Below are positions 42,956-52,573 of a DNA stretch of 53,171 nt, piece after piece (within the stretch, counting starts at the first letter, position 1; every line of letters starts with the position of its first letter). Where the stretch lies: NCBI GenBank assembly GCA_003138955.1, contig PLHP01000319.1, positions 1 through 53,171 on the forward strand. Direction: 5' to 3'. The notes under the pieces are model-generated. The model did not search any database, was not told the DNA's origin, and saw nothing but the letters and a program-made list of their open reading frames with translations. The position numbers and the translations under genes were made by a program. The DNA comes from Acidobacteriaceae bacterium (GTDB taxonomy: Bacteria; Acidobacteriota; Terriglobia; Terriglobales; Acidobacteriaceae).

Positions 42956-44155
42956 TCATCCGGTAAATCGTCCAACACCCCCCCATTCTGCCCGACTCGC
43001 AACCACTTCCTCTTCCTCCGCATGCACAAGTTTAGCGGGAACACCACTCCGGCAAGGTTCGTTCAACATCTCCTGGTAAACCTGCAGCATGGCCTGCGCC
43101 ATCTTTGCCGACGTGAAATGCTGCTCGACGCGCATGCGGCCAGCCTCACCCATCTCTTCCCGAAGTTGAGGATTGTTAATTAAGTGCTGTATGCACTGCG
43201 CTAACTCCTCTGCATTCCCTGGGGAAACTACATACCCAGTTTTCCCGTGCTGGTTTACCCACGACACACCCGTCGGCAGGTTGGTCGAGATCACCGGCTT
43301 GCGGCACGACATGGCTTCAAGTTGCACCACTCCGAACATCTCAGCGTTCGTGATGGATGGCAACACGAACACATCGCAAGCGTGATAGTAAGCAACCAAG
43401 TCCTGATCGGATACATGTCCGAGAAACTCAACCCGGTTAGCGATCCCTCTCTCTTGAGCCAGGTTCTTCAGCGAACCTTCGAGAGGACCCGTACCGATAA
43501 TCCGAAGACGCGCCTTAATGCTTTCAAGCGCTCGTATCAAGAACTCCACTCCCTTGTAGGTGACCAGTCGCCCCACGCAAAGCACGGATGGCAAGCCGTC
43601 CCGAAGTTCATCAGCCTTCCTGCGGCCGCTCTCATCCAGTTCAAAGCGGGATACGGGAACGCCAAAAGGTACAACGCGACACTTTTCACGGTATTTGGAA
43701 ACGAACCTGGAAATCTCAATGTGTCTGGGCGTGGGCACGACGATGCAACTCGCGCGCTGGTAAAAAGCTTCCAGGAATGGCCCGTACAACTTGAGCAAGT
43801 TGCGCTGCCGCACGACGTCGCTGTGGAACTGCGCAACCACGGGAATGTCCCGGTCCGCCATCAGTGCGGACAATTCAGCGAGCGGGTTGGGTAGATGAAC
43901 GTGGATCAGATCGGGATCGAACCTTCGCGCCCAAAGCGGATAAGACGCCGCCATCGAGCAGGAAAACAATTTCCCCAAGCTGGCAACACGTGTGACTGGA
44001 ACCTTTCTGTTCTCATGCTCGGTGCGACAGCGAGTGTTCGCAACAATTACCTGGAACTCTACTTGGTCGACGAGGCTCTCGCAGATCTCTTTAAGAACAG
44101 TCTCCATCCCGCCGACGAACGGATCATAGAACTTCCCGAGCTGAAGGACTCTCAT
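42956..44155 (-). CDS. GT4 family glycosyltransferase
   Basis: A 399-aa GT-B glycosyltransferase (glycogen-synthase-like GT4). The N-terminal acceptor domain has LGKFYDPFVGGMETVL. The C-terminal donor domain has CVGRLVTYKGVEFLI and the EX7E-type nucleotide-sugar site around AEMFGVVQLEAMSCRKPVI. Adds one sugar from an NDP donor to the EPS repeat unit in the cytoplasm. ATG at 44155 is chosen because AGGAGG lies 7 bases upstream and it overlaps the previous gene's stop by four bases. The longer upstream frame is unconserved. Last gene of the five-gene minus-strand operon. Confidence 0.9.
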   Translation of the reverse strand: MRVLQLGKFYDPFVGGMETVLKEICESLVDQVEFQVIVANTRCRTEHENRKVPVTRVASLGKLFSCSMAASYPLWARRFDPDLIHVHLPNPLAELSALMADRDIPVVAQFHSDVVRQRNLLKLYGPFLEAFYQRASCIVVPTPRHIEISRFVSKYREKCRVVPFGVPVSRFELDESGRRKADELRDGLPSVLCVGRLVTYKGVEFLIRALESIKARLRIIGTGPLEGSLKNLAQERGIANRVEFLGHVSDQDLVAYYHACDVFVLPSITNAEMFGVVQLEAMSCRKPVISTNLPTGVSWVNQHGKTGYVVSPGNAEELAQCIQHLINNPQLREEMGEAGRMRVEQHFTSAKMAQAMLQVYQEMLNEPCRSGVPAKLVHAEEEEVVASRAEWGGVGRFTG

Positions 44156-45345
44156 ACTGTGGCCTCCTGCTGGTGGGAAGCGATGGCGTTGGCGAGGACC
44201 CGATCGAATTTCCCCGCTAACTCCTTCGAGACAAGGTTCTGCCGAATCCAATCGTGGCCGCGTTTTCCCATCATCTTCCGCAATGATCCGTTCCTTCCTA
44301 ACATGAGCATGTGAGCGGTTAGTTGCCCAGTGTCCAGCGGCGGGAAAAGCAGACCGGTCTCACCGTCCTGAACCAACTCGGCAGGTCCCCACTTGTTCAC
44401 AGCGATAGCCGGTACGCTGCATGCCATCGCTTCCAGTACCGAGCGCCCCAAGCCCTCGGGGCCGCGGTTGGGTTGCACCAACACATCCAGTTGGGAACAA
44501 ACGCTGGGCATGTCGCCCCGGAACCCCACGAATTTCACCCGCTCCCGGAGTGACGAACTCGCGACCCTGCGCCGCAGGTGGGCTTCATACTCCAGTCCCG
44601 CTTCCGTCGCATAGGGATTACTTCCCACGATGACGAACATCGCTTTTGGCAACTGCGCAAGCACTCTTTCGGCGGCGTCGAGAAACACGTCATGCCCTTT
44701 TAGGGGCGTAATGGCGCCGACGATGCCGTACCAGATCTCATCCGGTTGTTTACGCAGATCCGCAGGCGGCAAGACATCAGGATGAAAACGTTTCAAATCC
44801 ACGATGTTATAGACAACCGTCGTCGGCAATGAGGCCGAGACATATTTCCGAAACTGCGAGGCCACGTATTGAGAAATGCAAACTGCCAGATTGCAGCGCC
44901 GCGACAGCACGGCCAGCAATTTGCGCGAAATTATACGGTCTTCCATTCCATCCCGCATGTACCAGATCAACGGAACATTCTTCCGCCTGCGCGTGAGCGA
45001 ACCGACGATATGGGCCTTGACAGCGTTGGTGACGAAAGCCGATGGGCCGATTTCCTGAAGCAATTCGGACAACCGCCTTGTGAACGACGGCAGGTATCCC
45101 GCGGCACGCACCATTTGCGCCAGACCGGGACGCTGGGCCGTCTCGCCAGTCCTGACGATGGCTTCCGGCCAGGGCAAGACCCACACCCTTGCGCCGCCTA
45201 ATCCGGCGCGCTCCTTGAGCGGTCCTTCGCCAGGCACAATCAGATGAAACTCGTAAGAGCCGCGCAGATGGGCCACGAGTTCCAGGAGGCTGAACTCCGC
45301 TCCGCCCATCCCGGAAATCGCGCACAGCACGCCCACCCTAGGCAA
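44152..45345 (-). CDS. GT4 family glycosyltransferase
   Basis: A 397-aa GT-B enzyme. N-terminal GMGGAEFSLLELVAHL, central YGIVGAITPLKGHDVFLDAA, and donor site EGLGRSVLEAMACSVPAIA with the conserved acidic pair. It is a retaining NDP-sugar transferase for the polysaccharide repeat unit; the sugar is unknown. The start is probably TTG at 45345, overlapping the AsnB gene by eight bases; a GTG nine bases later is the alternative. Downstream it overlaps the next GT4 by four bases, so translation is coupled through the operon. Confidence 0.88.
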   Translation of the reverse strand: MPRVGVLCAISGMGGAEFSLLELVAHLRGSYEFHLIVPGEGPLKERAGLGGARVWVLPWPEAIVRTGETAQRPGLAQMVRAAGYLPSFTRRLSELLQEIGPSAFVTNAVKAHIVGSLTRRRKNVPLIWYMRDGMEDRIISRKLLAVLSRRCNLAVCISQYVASQFRKYVSASLPTTVVYNIVDLKRFHPDVLPPADLRKQPDEIWYGIVGAITPLKGHDVFLDAAERVLAQLPKAMFVIVGSNPYATEAGLEYEAHLRRRVASSSLRERVKFVGFRGDMPSVCSQLDVLVQPNRGPEGLGRSVLEAMACSVPAIAVNKWGPAELVQDGETGLLFPPLDTGQLTAHMLMLGRNGSLRKMMGKRGHDWIRQNLVSKELAGKFDRVLANAIASHQQEATV

Positions 45346-47221
45346 CGGAATATTCCACCCCAGTCCGGCAATGCCAATTCAGCAACACGAAAAGTGACCA
45401 CACCTCGGACCACGACTGCAGCCGGTCGCCGCGCTCCAAGCCATCCAGCAGTCGTCCTCCGTAAGCGGGATCGAGACGCAGCGGCTCATAGAGCTGCTTG
45501 TCCCGCAAAGTGCACGCGATCGTTTCTTTCAGCACGCGACTGAGCCACTGCTGCCAGGGGAAGGTGAATCCCATCTTGCGCCGTTGTGGAATTTGCTCGC
45601 CCGCCAGCTCACTGAGAATCCGCCTCGTGATCCGCTTTCCGCTTCCAGCTTCGAAATGATAACCCGGCGAAATCGCAAGCGCCACTTCTATTAGTCGGGT
45701 ATCCAAGAATGGCACGCGCAATTCCACGGAGTTCGCCATGCTGAATACGTCGGCATCTCTGAGGAGTTGATTGCGCGCATAAAATTGAAGTTCCAGCGCC
45801 GCCAGCTTCTGAAAATCGTTGGCCAAGGATTCGATACTTTCCTGAACACTTTGTTGGACAGGACGCGACACGGCCCGCAAGTTCTCCTGCCGCCATCGGA
45901 TGCTACGTTGCAACAGGTAAGCCTCAGCCAGGTTGCGCAGCGGACCGGCGTCGGCTACTTTCTGCCACTGGATCGGGTTTCTTGTCCTCAGCTTCGCCAA
46001 CACACGCGCCGCCGGACGCAGCCCCGCTCCGTACCGCAGCAGCCTGGGAACCTTGGTGAACGTCGTGTACCCTCCGAACAGTTCGTCGCCACCAATTCCA
46101 GTCAGCAGCACCTTCAAGCCGAGCGCAGCACCCACTCGCGAAATCACGTACGTGTTGATCCCGTCCACCGTCGGCTGGTCCATCGCACCCAGAGCGAAGG
46201 GCAGCAACTCGCGCAGTTGTTCCGGGGTGAGCGTCACCACTTCATGGTGATGCGGGAGGCCGCAAGCAATCTGCCGCGCGTACGGCAACTCGGAAAATTG
46301 CTCCTCTGGAAACGCAACCGTCAGCAGCGTGATGGGGCTTTTCGCATAGCGCGACGCCAGGAGCGCCAACAAACTCGAGTCCACGCCACCGGAGAGAAAC
46401 ACTCCCACGGGAACATCGCTAACCAGATGTGAACTGACCGCGTACTCGAGGCGTTCCCGTATTTCTGCGACCGCATGATCGAAATCCTGACAATCCGCTG
46501 GCGCGCTGTCCGCGAGGCTGCGACTTAACGACCAGTATTCGGACTCGGCAACCTCGCCTCGCGCACTGACCCGCAGCAGGTGGCCTGGCTCTAGTTCCCG
46601 GATTTCCTTGAAGATCGTATTCGGCCCAATTACGGCGCCGTATGCCAGGAACGAGTCCACCGCATCATGGTCGACAGTAAGAGAACAAATCTGCGCCCGT
46701 TCGAGCACTTTGACTTCCGAGGCGAAGGCAAAACCCCGCGGTCCCGCGTAGTAGTAGAGCGGCTTCATGCCCACGCGGTCGCGGGCCAGCAGAAGATTCC
46801 TGCTCAGGCCATCCCAGAACGCAAACGCGAACATGCCTTCCAGTTTTTCGAGCGCTTGTTCTCCCCACCGCGCCAGCGCCTTGAGCAAAACCTCCGAGTC
46901 GCCGGAGGTCGCGAACTTCATTCCCAGATTTTCAAGTTCCGCCCGCAACTGGCGGAAGTTGTAGATCTCGCCGTTGAACGCCAGCCAAGAGCCGGATTCG
47001 GCATCCTGCATCGGCTGCCGCGAGCCATCGCTAAGGTCGATGATGGAAAGCCGCGTGTGCCCAAACACCAAACTGTAATTTGCACTGCCGGGCGCCAGGG
47101 GAATCTCGACGCTCCCGCTGGCATCGGGACCGCGGTGGCGGGATGCGGCCATCATGTTGCGCACCGCCGCCCGCGTCTCTTCGGGCCTGCCGTCGCTCAA
47201 AAACCCCATGATTCCGCACAT
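45338..47221 (-). CDS. asnB: Asparagine synthase-type amidotransferase (glutamine-hydrolysing)
   Basis: A 627-aa two-domain enzyme. The N-terminal class II glutaminase starts directly with the nucleophile Cys2 (MCGI) and has RHRGPDASG (28-36), FNGEIYN (82-88) and GDSEVLL. The C-terminal synthetase has the ATP-pyrophosphatase loop SGGVDSS (277-283). It uses glutamine ammonia to amidate a carboxylate. In EPS loci, including exosortase-associated ones, AsnB-like proteins are thought to amidate uronic acids of the polysaccharide, which would fit the AlgD-like dehydrogenase in this window. Plain asparagine synthesis is the alternative. ATG start, five bases after the upstream GT4. Confidence 0.93.
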   Translation of the reverse strand: MCGIMGFLSDGRPEETRAAVRNMMAASRHRGPDASGSVEIPLAPGSANYSLVFGHTRLSIIDLSDGSRQPMQDAESGSWLAFNGEIYNFRQLRAELENLGMKFATSGDSEVLLKALARWGEQALEKLEGMFAFAFWDGLSRNLLLARDRVGMKPLYYYAGPRGFAFASEVKVLERAQICSLTVDHDAVDSFLAYGAVIGPNTIFKEIRELEPGHLLRVSARGEVAESEYWSLSRSLADSAPADCQDFDHAVAEIRERLEYAVSSHLVSDVPVGVFLSGGVDSSLLALLASRYAKSPITLLTVAFPEEQFSELPYARQIACGLPHHHEVVTLTPEQLRELLPFALGAMDQPTVDGINTYVISRVGAALGLKVLLTGIGGDELFGGYTTFTKVPRLLRYGAGLRPAARVLAKLRTRNPIQWQKVADAGPLRNLAEAYLLQRSIRWRQENLRAVSRPVQQSVQESIESLANDFQKLAALELQFYARNQLLRDADVFSMANSVELRVPFLDTRLIEVALAISPGYHFEAGSGKRITRRILSELAGEQIPQRRKMGFTFPWQQWLSRVLKETIACTLRDKQLYEPLRLDPAYGGRLLDGLERGDRLQSWSEVWSLFVLLNWHCRTGVEYSVA

Positions 47222-47226
47222 CGCCG

Positions 47227-48474
47227 CTACACCGCCTCCTTACCGCCAAAGAAAACCTGAGGAAAGAACTTCTTCATCGCCTGCTCAAACTCATCCGCCG
47301 CACGCGTCCAATTCATTTCGCTTTCGACCCACTTCCGCCCGTTGTCGCCCATGGTTTTCGCCGCGCCACGTTCCCGCAGAACTTTGATCATCGCCGCCGC
47401 AACCGCCTCGCTGTCGACTGGATTCACCAGCAGCCCAGTAATGCCATCCTGCACGGCATCGGGCACACCGCCCGATCGCCCAGCGATCACAGGCTTCCCG
47501 CAAGCGGACGCCTCAAGCAAGGCCAGTCCGAACCCTTCGGCTAGAATGCCGCGCCGGGTGCGGTTTTCGCGGCTGCACATGATGAACGCATCGCAGACGT
47601 TGTAGAGCAGCGGGAGTTCTTCATCAGAAACACGCCCCGCAAAAATCACGTTCTCCCGGACTCCACTCTCGCGTGCTAGACGATCGAGGTAGTCCAAGTC
47701 ATCGCCCTCACCCACAATCACGTAGGCGACGTCAGGCAACGCGCGTTTAACCGTTGCCAAGGCGCGCAGTACGACATCGTGACCCTTGTATCGGTTGGCC
47801 TTCACGATGCGCGCAACCGTAAGCAAAGTCGGCCGGCCGAGCACGCCTAGACGCTGCGCCAACTCGCGGCAATCAAGTCCGGGACGAAAATGTGTGGGGT
47901 CGGCCCCAGGCCGGATCTTCACAATCCGAGACTGTGGCACACCGGCTGACGAAAGGAACGCGCGCGTGAATTCACTGATGGTGATCACTAAGTCCGCGTC
48001 CAGCATTGCCGGCAGAATGCTGGCGCGCAGCCGTTCGTCCATGATTTCAAGGGCGTAGGTCCACAAAAGATAGGGTGTACCGTAGCGGCGCTTTAATTTG
48101 CGGGTGGCGACGGCCGCGTTCACGTGACCGCAATGCAGCACAAGGTCCCGCTTCAGCAGCTTTGCTGCTTCGCTATACATCCGCCACACTTGCCACGCTC
48201 CGCGGATGCCCGGAACATCGAACGCTGACCGGAATCGCTCCGCGGAATAAGCCTGCGCGGAATCGAATCGTTTCGCATCGGGATGCAGAGGCGCAATCAG
48301 CGTCATCTGCCGCAAATCAAACTGCCGGTATACGTTGAATAGGAAGTTGCTGATGCCTCCCAGTACGGGCGGAAAATCGGTGGCGAGCAGGACCCCGCGT
48401 CCTAACCAGCGCATCGCTTTGTTGCAACCTTCCGGGGTCCGTAATGTCGAGTGTGCAACCGGGAAGATAACCAT
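47227..48474 (-). CDS. GT4 family glycosyltransferase
   Basis: A 415-aa GT-B enzyme with DFPPVLGGISNFLFNVYR in the acceptor domain, RIVKANRYKGHDVVLRAL at the domain junction and EGFGLALLEASACGKPVIAG as donor site. One of three GT4s of the operon. The start at ATG 48474 lies six bases after the upstream gene; an ATG at 48414 (MRWLGRGVLL) fits the first beta strand better and is a fair alternative. Substrates unknown. Confidence 0.88.
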   Translation of the reverse strand: MVIFPVAHSTLRTPEGCNKAMRWLGRGVLLATDFPPVLGGISNFLFNVYRQFDLRQMTLIAPLHPDAKRFDSAQAYSAERFRSAFDVPGIRGAWQVWRMYSEAAKLLKRDLVLHCGHVNAAVATRKLKRRYGTPYLLWTYALEIMDERLRASILPAMLDADLVITISEFTRAFLSSAGVPQSRIVKIRPGADPTHFRPGLDCRELAQRLGVLGRPTLLTVARIVKANRYKGHDVVLRALATVKRALPDVAYVIVGEGDDLDYLDRLARESGVRENVIFAGRVSDEELPLLYNVCDAFIMCSRENRTRRGILAEGFGLALLEASACGKPVIAGRSGGVPDAVQDGITGLLVNPVDSEAVAAAMIKVLRERGAAKTMGDNGRKWVESEMNWTRAADEFEQAMKKFFPQVFFGGKEAV

Positions 48475-48480
48475 TGGGCC

Positions 48481-49881
48481 CTAGGAGCGCTCCAGAGTGG
48501 GGTCGAAGTCCAGTGCAAAGTCAGCGTTGTGGCGGCGGGCCAAGGCGACGAAACTGGCAACGACGATCAATAGAAGGAATATCTGGATAAACGCAGCCAC
48601 CGAATGGTCAAAGTCCCGTTCCACCGACATGGCGCAGTGCGTGGCGACCAGCGCGGTGAGGGCTGCAGAGCAATATCCCGGCAGATGTCCTTTCCACCCG
48701 TCCACCAGTCCCACCAAAGCGCCCCAGATCAACGCCCCTAATGCAATGTTGAGCACACCGCCCGAGTCATACAAGTCGCCCGGCATCGAGGGGGCAATAG
48801 GGACAACGCCGTGGTCGCGGGCCACAGGATCCTCGAAAGCCCAAGTTTCCGTCCCAAACCTTTCTCCGGCGTCCGCTACGCCCTTGTCGCCGTAGATGAA
48901 GCGCGGCACAAAGCCCCTAACAAACGCAGAGACAAGAACGCTGCGCCCCGAGTAAGGTCTTGCACTGGGAACCAACTGGACCGTGAGCAACATTGAATCG
49001 AAGGAGTGGAACCGTGCCATCCGCTTTCCCCAATCCCCGGTAAACCAATCCACCGCGCCGGCATTCCGCATCTCGCTCGCAACTTCCTCCGTCCGAGCGT
49101 TTTCCCACTTGATACGGCGATACCCAGTAATAAAAGAAGTAGCCATCAAGAAACAGACCAACACGGCCGGCACTAACGTTCGCAGCGTAGGCCGCCTGCC
49201 CGCGAACAGCGCGGCTATCAGCGGTATAAGAAACAGCGGCGCCAGGTTTTCGCGGTAGGGACTGCGCCAGCCGTGCACCAGCGCTGGCAGCAAAATCACC
49301 AGTTGGATGCTTCCTGCTCGCCACCATGGACCAGGCCGCCGGAAATGATCCCACCACACGACAGTCGCGGGCACTATGTACAGATATGCCATGGCAGAGA
49401 GCGGAGTGATCAACGCCGTTAAAAGTTTGCTTGTTGGGCCATCCGTTAGATAAAACAGCACGGAGCAGAGCAGGGCCGTTGGGAGGGCCGCAGCGTAAAC
49501 AAGATCGAGCGTGAACATCCGGGCTATACCGAGCGGCCCCGCTCCCTTACGGCGCACCGCGAACCAATAAGCCAGCGCCACCAGTAGCCAGAACAGCCCG
49601 CAGTAAGCCAGCGTGATGTTCACCGTATCCACGGTCTGCGCGACTAGGCGCGGACTGCCGTTTCCCCACTCCACCGCGTTGTACGACAGCATCAAAAACC
49701 GCAGCAGAATATCCACACCGAAACCGAGCCAGACAAACCCGTACAGCGACTTCAGCAGCGACGGCCATCCTTCGTGGGCCCAACCCGGAACGAGGCGCAC
49801 CGAAATCACCCAGCCGACGGTCGTGCCGACCAGGATGAGCCACGTGAGAAGGTTGGTTTGTAAGCCGGCAAACGCAGGCAT
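48481..49881 (-). CDS. Polytopic membrane protein, putative Wzy-like polysaccharide polymerase
   Basis: A 466-aa inner-membrane protein with about eleven hydrophobic helices and one large hydrophilic loop (about residues 265-375) rich in Arg, Trp and Gly, containing GRSVLVSAFVRGFVPRFIYG. This layout resembles O-antigen/EPS polymerases, which join lipid-linked repeat units in the periplasm. No signature motif exists for the family, so the call rests on topology and on position as first gene of a GT/AsnB operon. ATG at 49881 opens the first helix; a longer frame to 50010 adds a basic, unconserved leader. Alternatively another EPS membrane factor. Confidence 0.65.
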   Translation of the reverse strand: MPAFAGLQTNLLTWLILVGTTVGWVISVRLVPGWAHEGWPSLLKSLYGFVWLGFGVDILLRFLMLSYNAVEWGNGSPRLVAQTVDTVNITLAYCGLFWLLVALAYWFAVRRKGAGPLGIARMFTLDLVYAAALPTALLCSVLFYLTDGPTSKLLTALITPLSAMAYLYIVPATVVWWDHFRRPGPWWRAGSIQLVILLPALVHGWRSPYRENLAPLFLIPLIAALFAGRRPTLRTLVPAVLVCFLMATSFITGYRRIKWENARTEEVASEMRNAGAVDWFTGDWGKRMARFHSFDSMLLTVQLVPSARPYSGRSVLVSAFVRGFVPRFIYGDKGVADAGERFGTETWAFEDPVARDHGVVPIAPSMPGDLYDSGGVLNIALGALIWGALVGLVDGWKGHLPGYCSAALTALVATHCAMSVERDFDHSVAAFIQIFLLLIVVASFVALARRHNADFALDFDPTLERS

Positions 49882-50107
49882 AGCACTCTCTCGTCGTGCA
49901 CAGCACGCCCGACGGGACAGACCGTCGTGCGCACAAACTGCCTTAATCGCCCAATCTCGATTCGCCGGTTTCTGTTTAGGCGACAGAAGGATCGGACTTG
50001 GCAAACTCAACTCGGGTCAGGATCGCACCTAGGAATAGGGATTGCTCCGCGTACGAGCAAGTGTACTGGGCGCGGTTCCGATTGGTCAATAAGAGATCGT
50101 TGAGGGT

Positions 50108-50137
50108 ACTGATCTAAATCAGTCAAAGTAGATCAGT
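50108..50137. promoter_or_regulatory. 9-bp perfect inverted repeat between divergent genes
   Basis: ACTGATCTA (50108-50116) and TAGATCAGT (50129-50137) are exact inverted copies separated by 12 bases, so centre to centre is two helical turns. They lie 35 bases before the MFS/SpeE start and upstream of the EPS operon. A possible -10, TACAAT (50158-50163), lies so close to the ATG that the plus-strand mRNA could be nearly leaderless. A dimeric regulator binding here could control both directions. Confidence 0.5.
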
Positions 50138-50171
50138 GCCTCGTTGAGACCCTGCTGTACAATCCCAAAAC

Positions 50172-52388
50172 ATGAGCTGGTATTTTATATTCTTTTTTGT
50201 CTCCGGCTTCTGCAGCATCCTCTACGAAGTGATCTGGCTTCGTCTCGCGATGGCACAGTTCGGCGTGACCACTGCCATGGTCTCCATCGTGCTGTCGGCC
50301 TTTATGGGTGGCTTGGGCTTGGGCTCTTGGGGTTCTGGATACCTCATCAGAAGATATGGGAACCGGATCAGGTTCCCTCCGTTGCGTTTGTATGCAATCA
50401 CAGAGTTGCTTATTGGCGTCTCGGCGATTGCCGTGCCCTACTTTCTGTTCTTGGGAAGGCAACTGCTTCAGCAAACAATCTTCCACACGTCATCCGCGGG
50501 GCATTACTTGCTAGCAACGATATGGGTGACCGTCACTCTGGTCCCTTGGTGTGCATGCATGGGAGCAACATTCCCTTTTGCCATGCTGGCGATCAGGAAC
50601 CGTTTTGATTCGCAGAGCAAGCGTTCATTCAGCTTTCTTTACCTCGCTAATGTTCTAGGAGCGGTCGCGGGGGCCATCATTCCCTTGCTGTTGATAGAAC
50701 TCCTCGGGTTTCATGGCACTCTGTACGTGGGAGCGGCCCTGAACTTTTCGCTCGCTTCGTGCGCTTTTGGGCTGACGCTGACTCATATCGGCGTCAGCCG
50801 AATTGAGTCCGACCCTAGACCTGAAAATAGGATTGCGAACGCGACCCACGACGCGGACAAGAGATTGCTTTGGCTACTGTTTGGAACCGGCCTCACGAGC
50901 ATGGGTGCTGAGGTTATATGGATTCGGCTTTACACCCCGTCGGTAAGCACAGTTGTCTATTCCTTCGCCGCTATCCTTGCCACGTATCTGGCTGCGACCT
51001 ATCTGGGGTCGTGGTTTTACCGCCGCAAGAGCCGGGCACAGGGTCTCGAGAGCGGCCTCGTCTGGGCTGAACTTGGGTTTTCCGTGTTACTGCCGTTCTT
51101 GACTGTCGATCCCAGGTTGCCATTGCCGGTCCTGCTACGGCTGGTTCTCGGGGTCGTGCCGTTTTCCTCCATTGTCGGGTTTGTGACACCGATGATCGTG
51201 GATTCGTACTGTTTGGGTGATCCCGACCTTGCTGGCGACGCCTATGCGATTAATATTGTCGGTTGCGTTATCGGTCCGCTGCTATCGGGTTTCTTGCTAC
51301 TCCCGCTGGTCGGCGAACGGTTGGCGCTCTGTCTGCTTGCTTTCCCATGGTTTATTGCCGGGTTTGTCTTCGCTCCGCTCCAGTCAAATGGCAAACGGTT
51401 CCCAAGGCTCACCGGTTACTCGGTGCTTGCCGTGAGTGCGCTTGCGCTCGCAGTTTTCACGGAAGGATTCGAGGAGCAATTCAATCCACGCGAGGTCCTC
51501 CGCGACAACACTGCAACTGTGATAGCCACGGGGTCTGGTCGCTCGAAACAGCTCTTGATCAATGGCGTGGGTATCACGTCTCTGTTATCTGAAACCAAGA
51601 TGATGGCTCACCTGCCGCTAGCGTTGCTGCCGCACCGCGCGGCAAATGCACTCATCATCTGTTTCGGAATGGGCACTAGTCATCGCTCCGCCCTTTCCTG
51701 GCATATCCAGTCGACCGCCGTCGAACTGGTTCCCAGCGTCCCGGCGCTTTTCTCTTTCTTTCATCCGGACGGGACAGTAGGTTTGGATTCTCCGCTTTCT
51801 CATGTTGTGATCGACGATGGGCGCTCGTACCTGGAACGCACCCAGGAAAAATATGACGTGATCGTGATCGATCCGCCTCCCCCCATCGGTGCTGCTGCAT
51901 CTAGCTTGCTTTACTCCAAGGAGTTTTACGCAATCGCTAAGGAACGCTTACGGCCCGGTGGGATCCTTCAGCAATGGCTACCCGGAGGAGATGCGGCGAC
52001 GCAGGCGTCCGTCGCGCGCGCGCTCAAGGAATCCTTCCCTCATGTTCGCGTCTTCCCTTCGGTGGAAGGTTGGGGATTTCATTTTCTGGCCAGCATGACT
52101 CCTATTCCTTACCTCTCCGCCTCCGATTTGGCTGGAAAGCTTCCCTCCTATGCAGCTCGTGACCTGATGGAATGGGGGCCTGCTTCTAATCCTCAAGAGC
52201 AATTCGGAATTGTGCTGAGCCATGAATTATCTCTCGACGCCCTGATTCACGAAGCTCCCAACGCTCCCGCCCTGCAAGATGATCACCCGGTAAACGAGTA
52301 CTTCGTGCTGCGGCGTTTACGTGACCCCGCCTTTCAGCGTGTCTTCCTTCGGCGCTTGCTTGGACGCGGCGGATTCGATCATTACTAG
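50172..52388 (+). CDS. Fused MFS transporter / spermidine synthase-like protein
   Basis: A 738-aa protein. Residues 1-435 form about twelve membrane helices of the major-facilitator-like part (SGFCSILYEVIWLRLAM, then a repeat GLTSMGAEVIWIRLY at about 240). Residues about 455-710 form a Rossmann-fold spermidine-synthase-like domain with ICFGMGTSHRSALSW (SAM-type glycine motif), VIDDGRSYL and DVIVIDPPPP. Such fusions are common in soil and aquatic bacteria, and polyamine synthesis has not been shown for most. Here the second segment reads FGMGTSHR rather than the usual GGGxG with acid, so aminopropyl transfer is uncertain. No ribosome site is visible before the ATG. Confidence 0.85.
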   Translation: MSWYFIFFFVSGFCSILYEVIWLRLAMAQFGVTTAMVSIVLSAFMGGLGLGSWGSGYLIRRYGNRIRFPPLRLYAITELLIGVSAIAVPYFLFLGRQLLQQTIFHTSSAGHYLLATIWVTVTLVPWCACMGATFPFAMLAIRNRFDSQSKRSFSFLYLANVLGAVAGAIIPLLLIELLGFHGTLYVGAALNFSLASCAFGLTLTHIGVSRIESDPRPENRIANATHDADKRLLWLLFGTGLTSMGAEVIWIRLYTPSVSTVVYSFAAILATYLAATYLGSWFYRRKSRAQGLESGLVWAELGFSVLLPFLTVDPRLPLPVLLRLVLGVVPFSSIVGFVTPMIVDSYCLGDPDLAGDAYAINIVGCVIGPLLSGFLLLPLVGERLALCLLAFPWFIAGFVFAPLQSNGKRFPRLTGYSVLAVSALALAVFTEGFEEQFNPREVLRDNTATVIATGSGRSKQLLINGVGITSLLSETKMMAHLPLALLPHRAANALIICFGMGTSHRSALSWHIQSTAVELVPSVPALFSFFHPDGTVGLDSPLSHVVIDDGRSYLERTQEKYDVIVIDPPPPIGAAASSLLYSKEFYAIAKERLRPGGILQQWLPGGDAATQASVARALKESFPHVRVFPSVEGWGFHFLASMTPIPYLSASDLAGKLPSYAARDLMEWGPASNPQEQFGIVLSHELSLDALIHEAPNAPALQDDHPVNEYFVLRRLRDPAFQRVFLRRLLGRGGFDHY

Positions 52389-52573
52389 CCTCTTTGGGCC
52401 ATGACTTACACGGGACAGACGGACTGTTCGGCATCATGGTTACTAGCTACTTTCCGTCGCAAAAATGCGCTTTCTGACATAGGCCGGGTAACATTACACG
52501 CAACGGATATAGTCTTCCGTGGTGATTTTGCGCGTGTCCATTCTCGTGCGCGAGGCGAGTGGACTGTGCCGGC
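52389..52573. other. Left flank of the IS element
   Basis: Non-coding stretch between the MFS/SpeE gene and the transposase remnant. It should contain one end of the insertion sequence, but the opposite end is outside the window, so the terminal inverted repeat cannot be defined. Confidence 0.4.
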
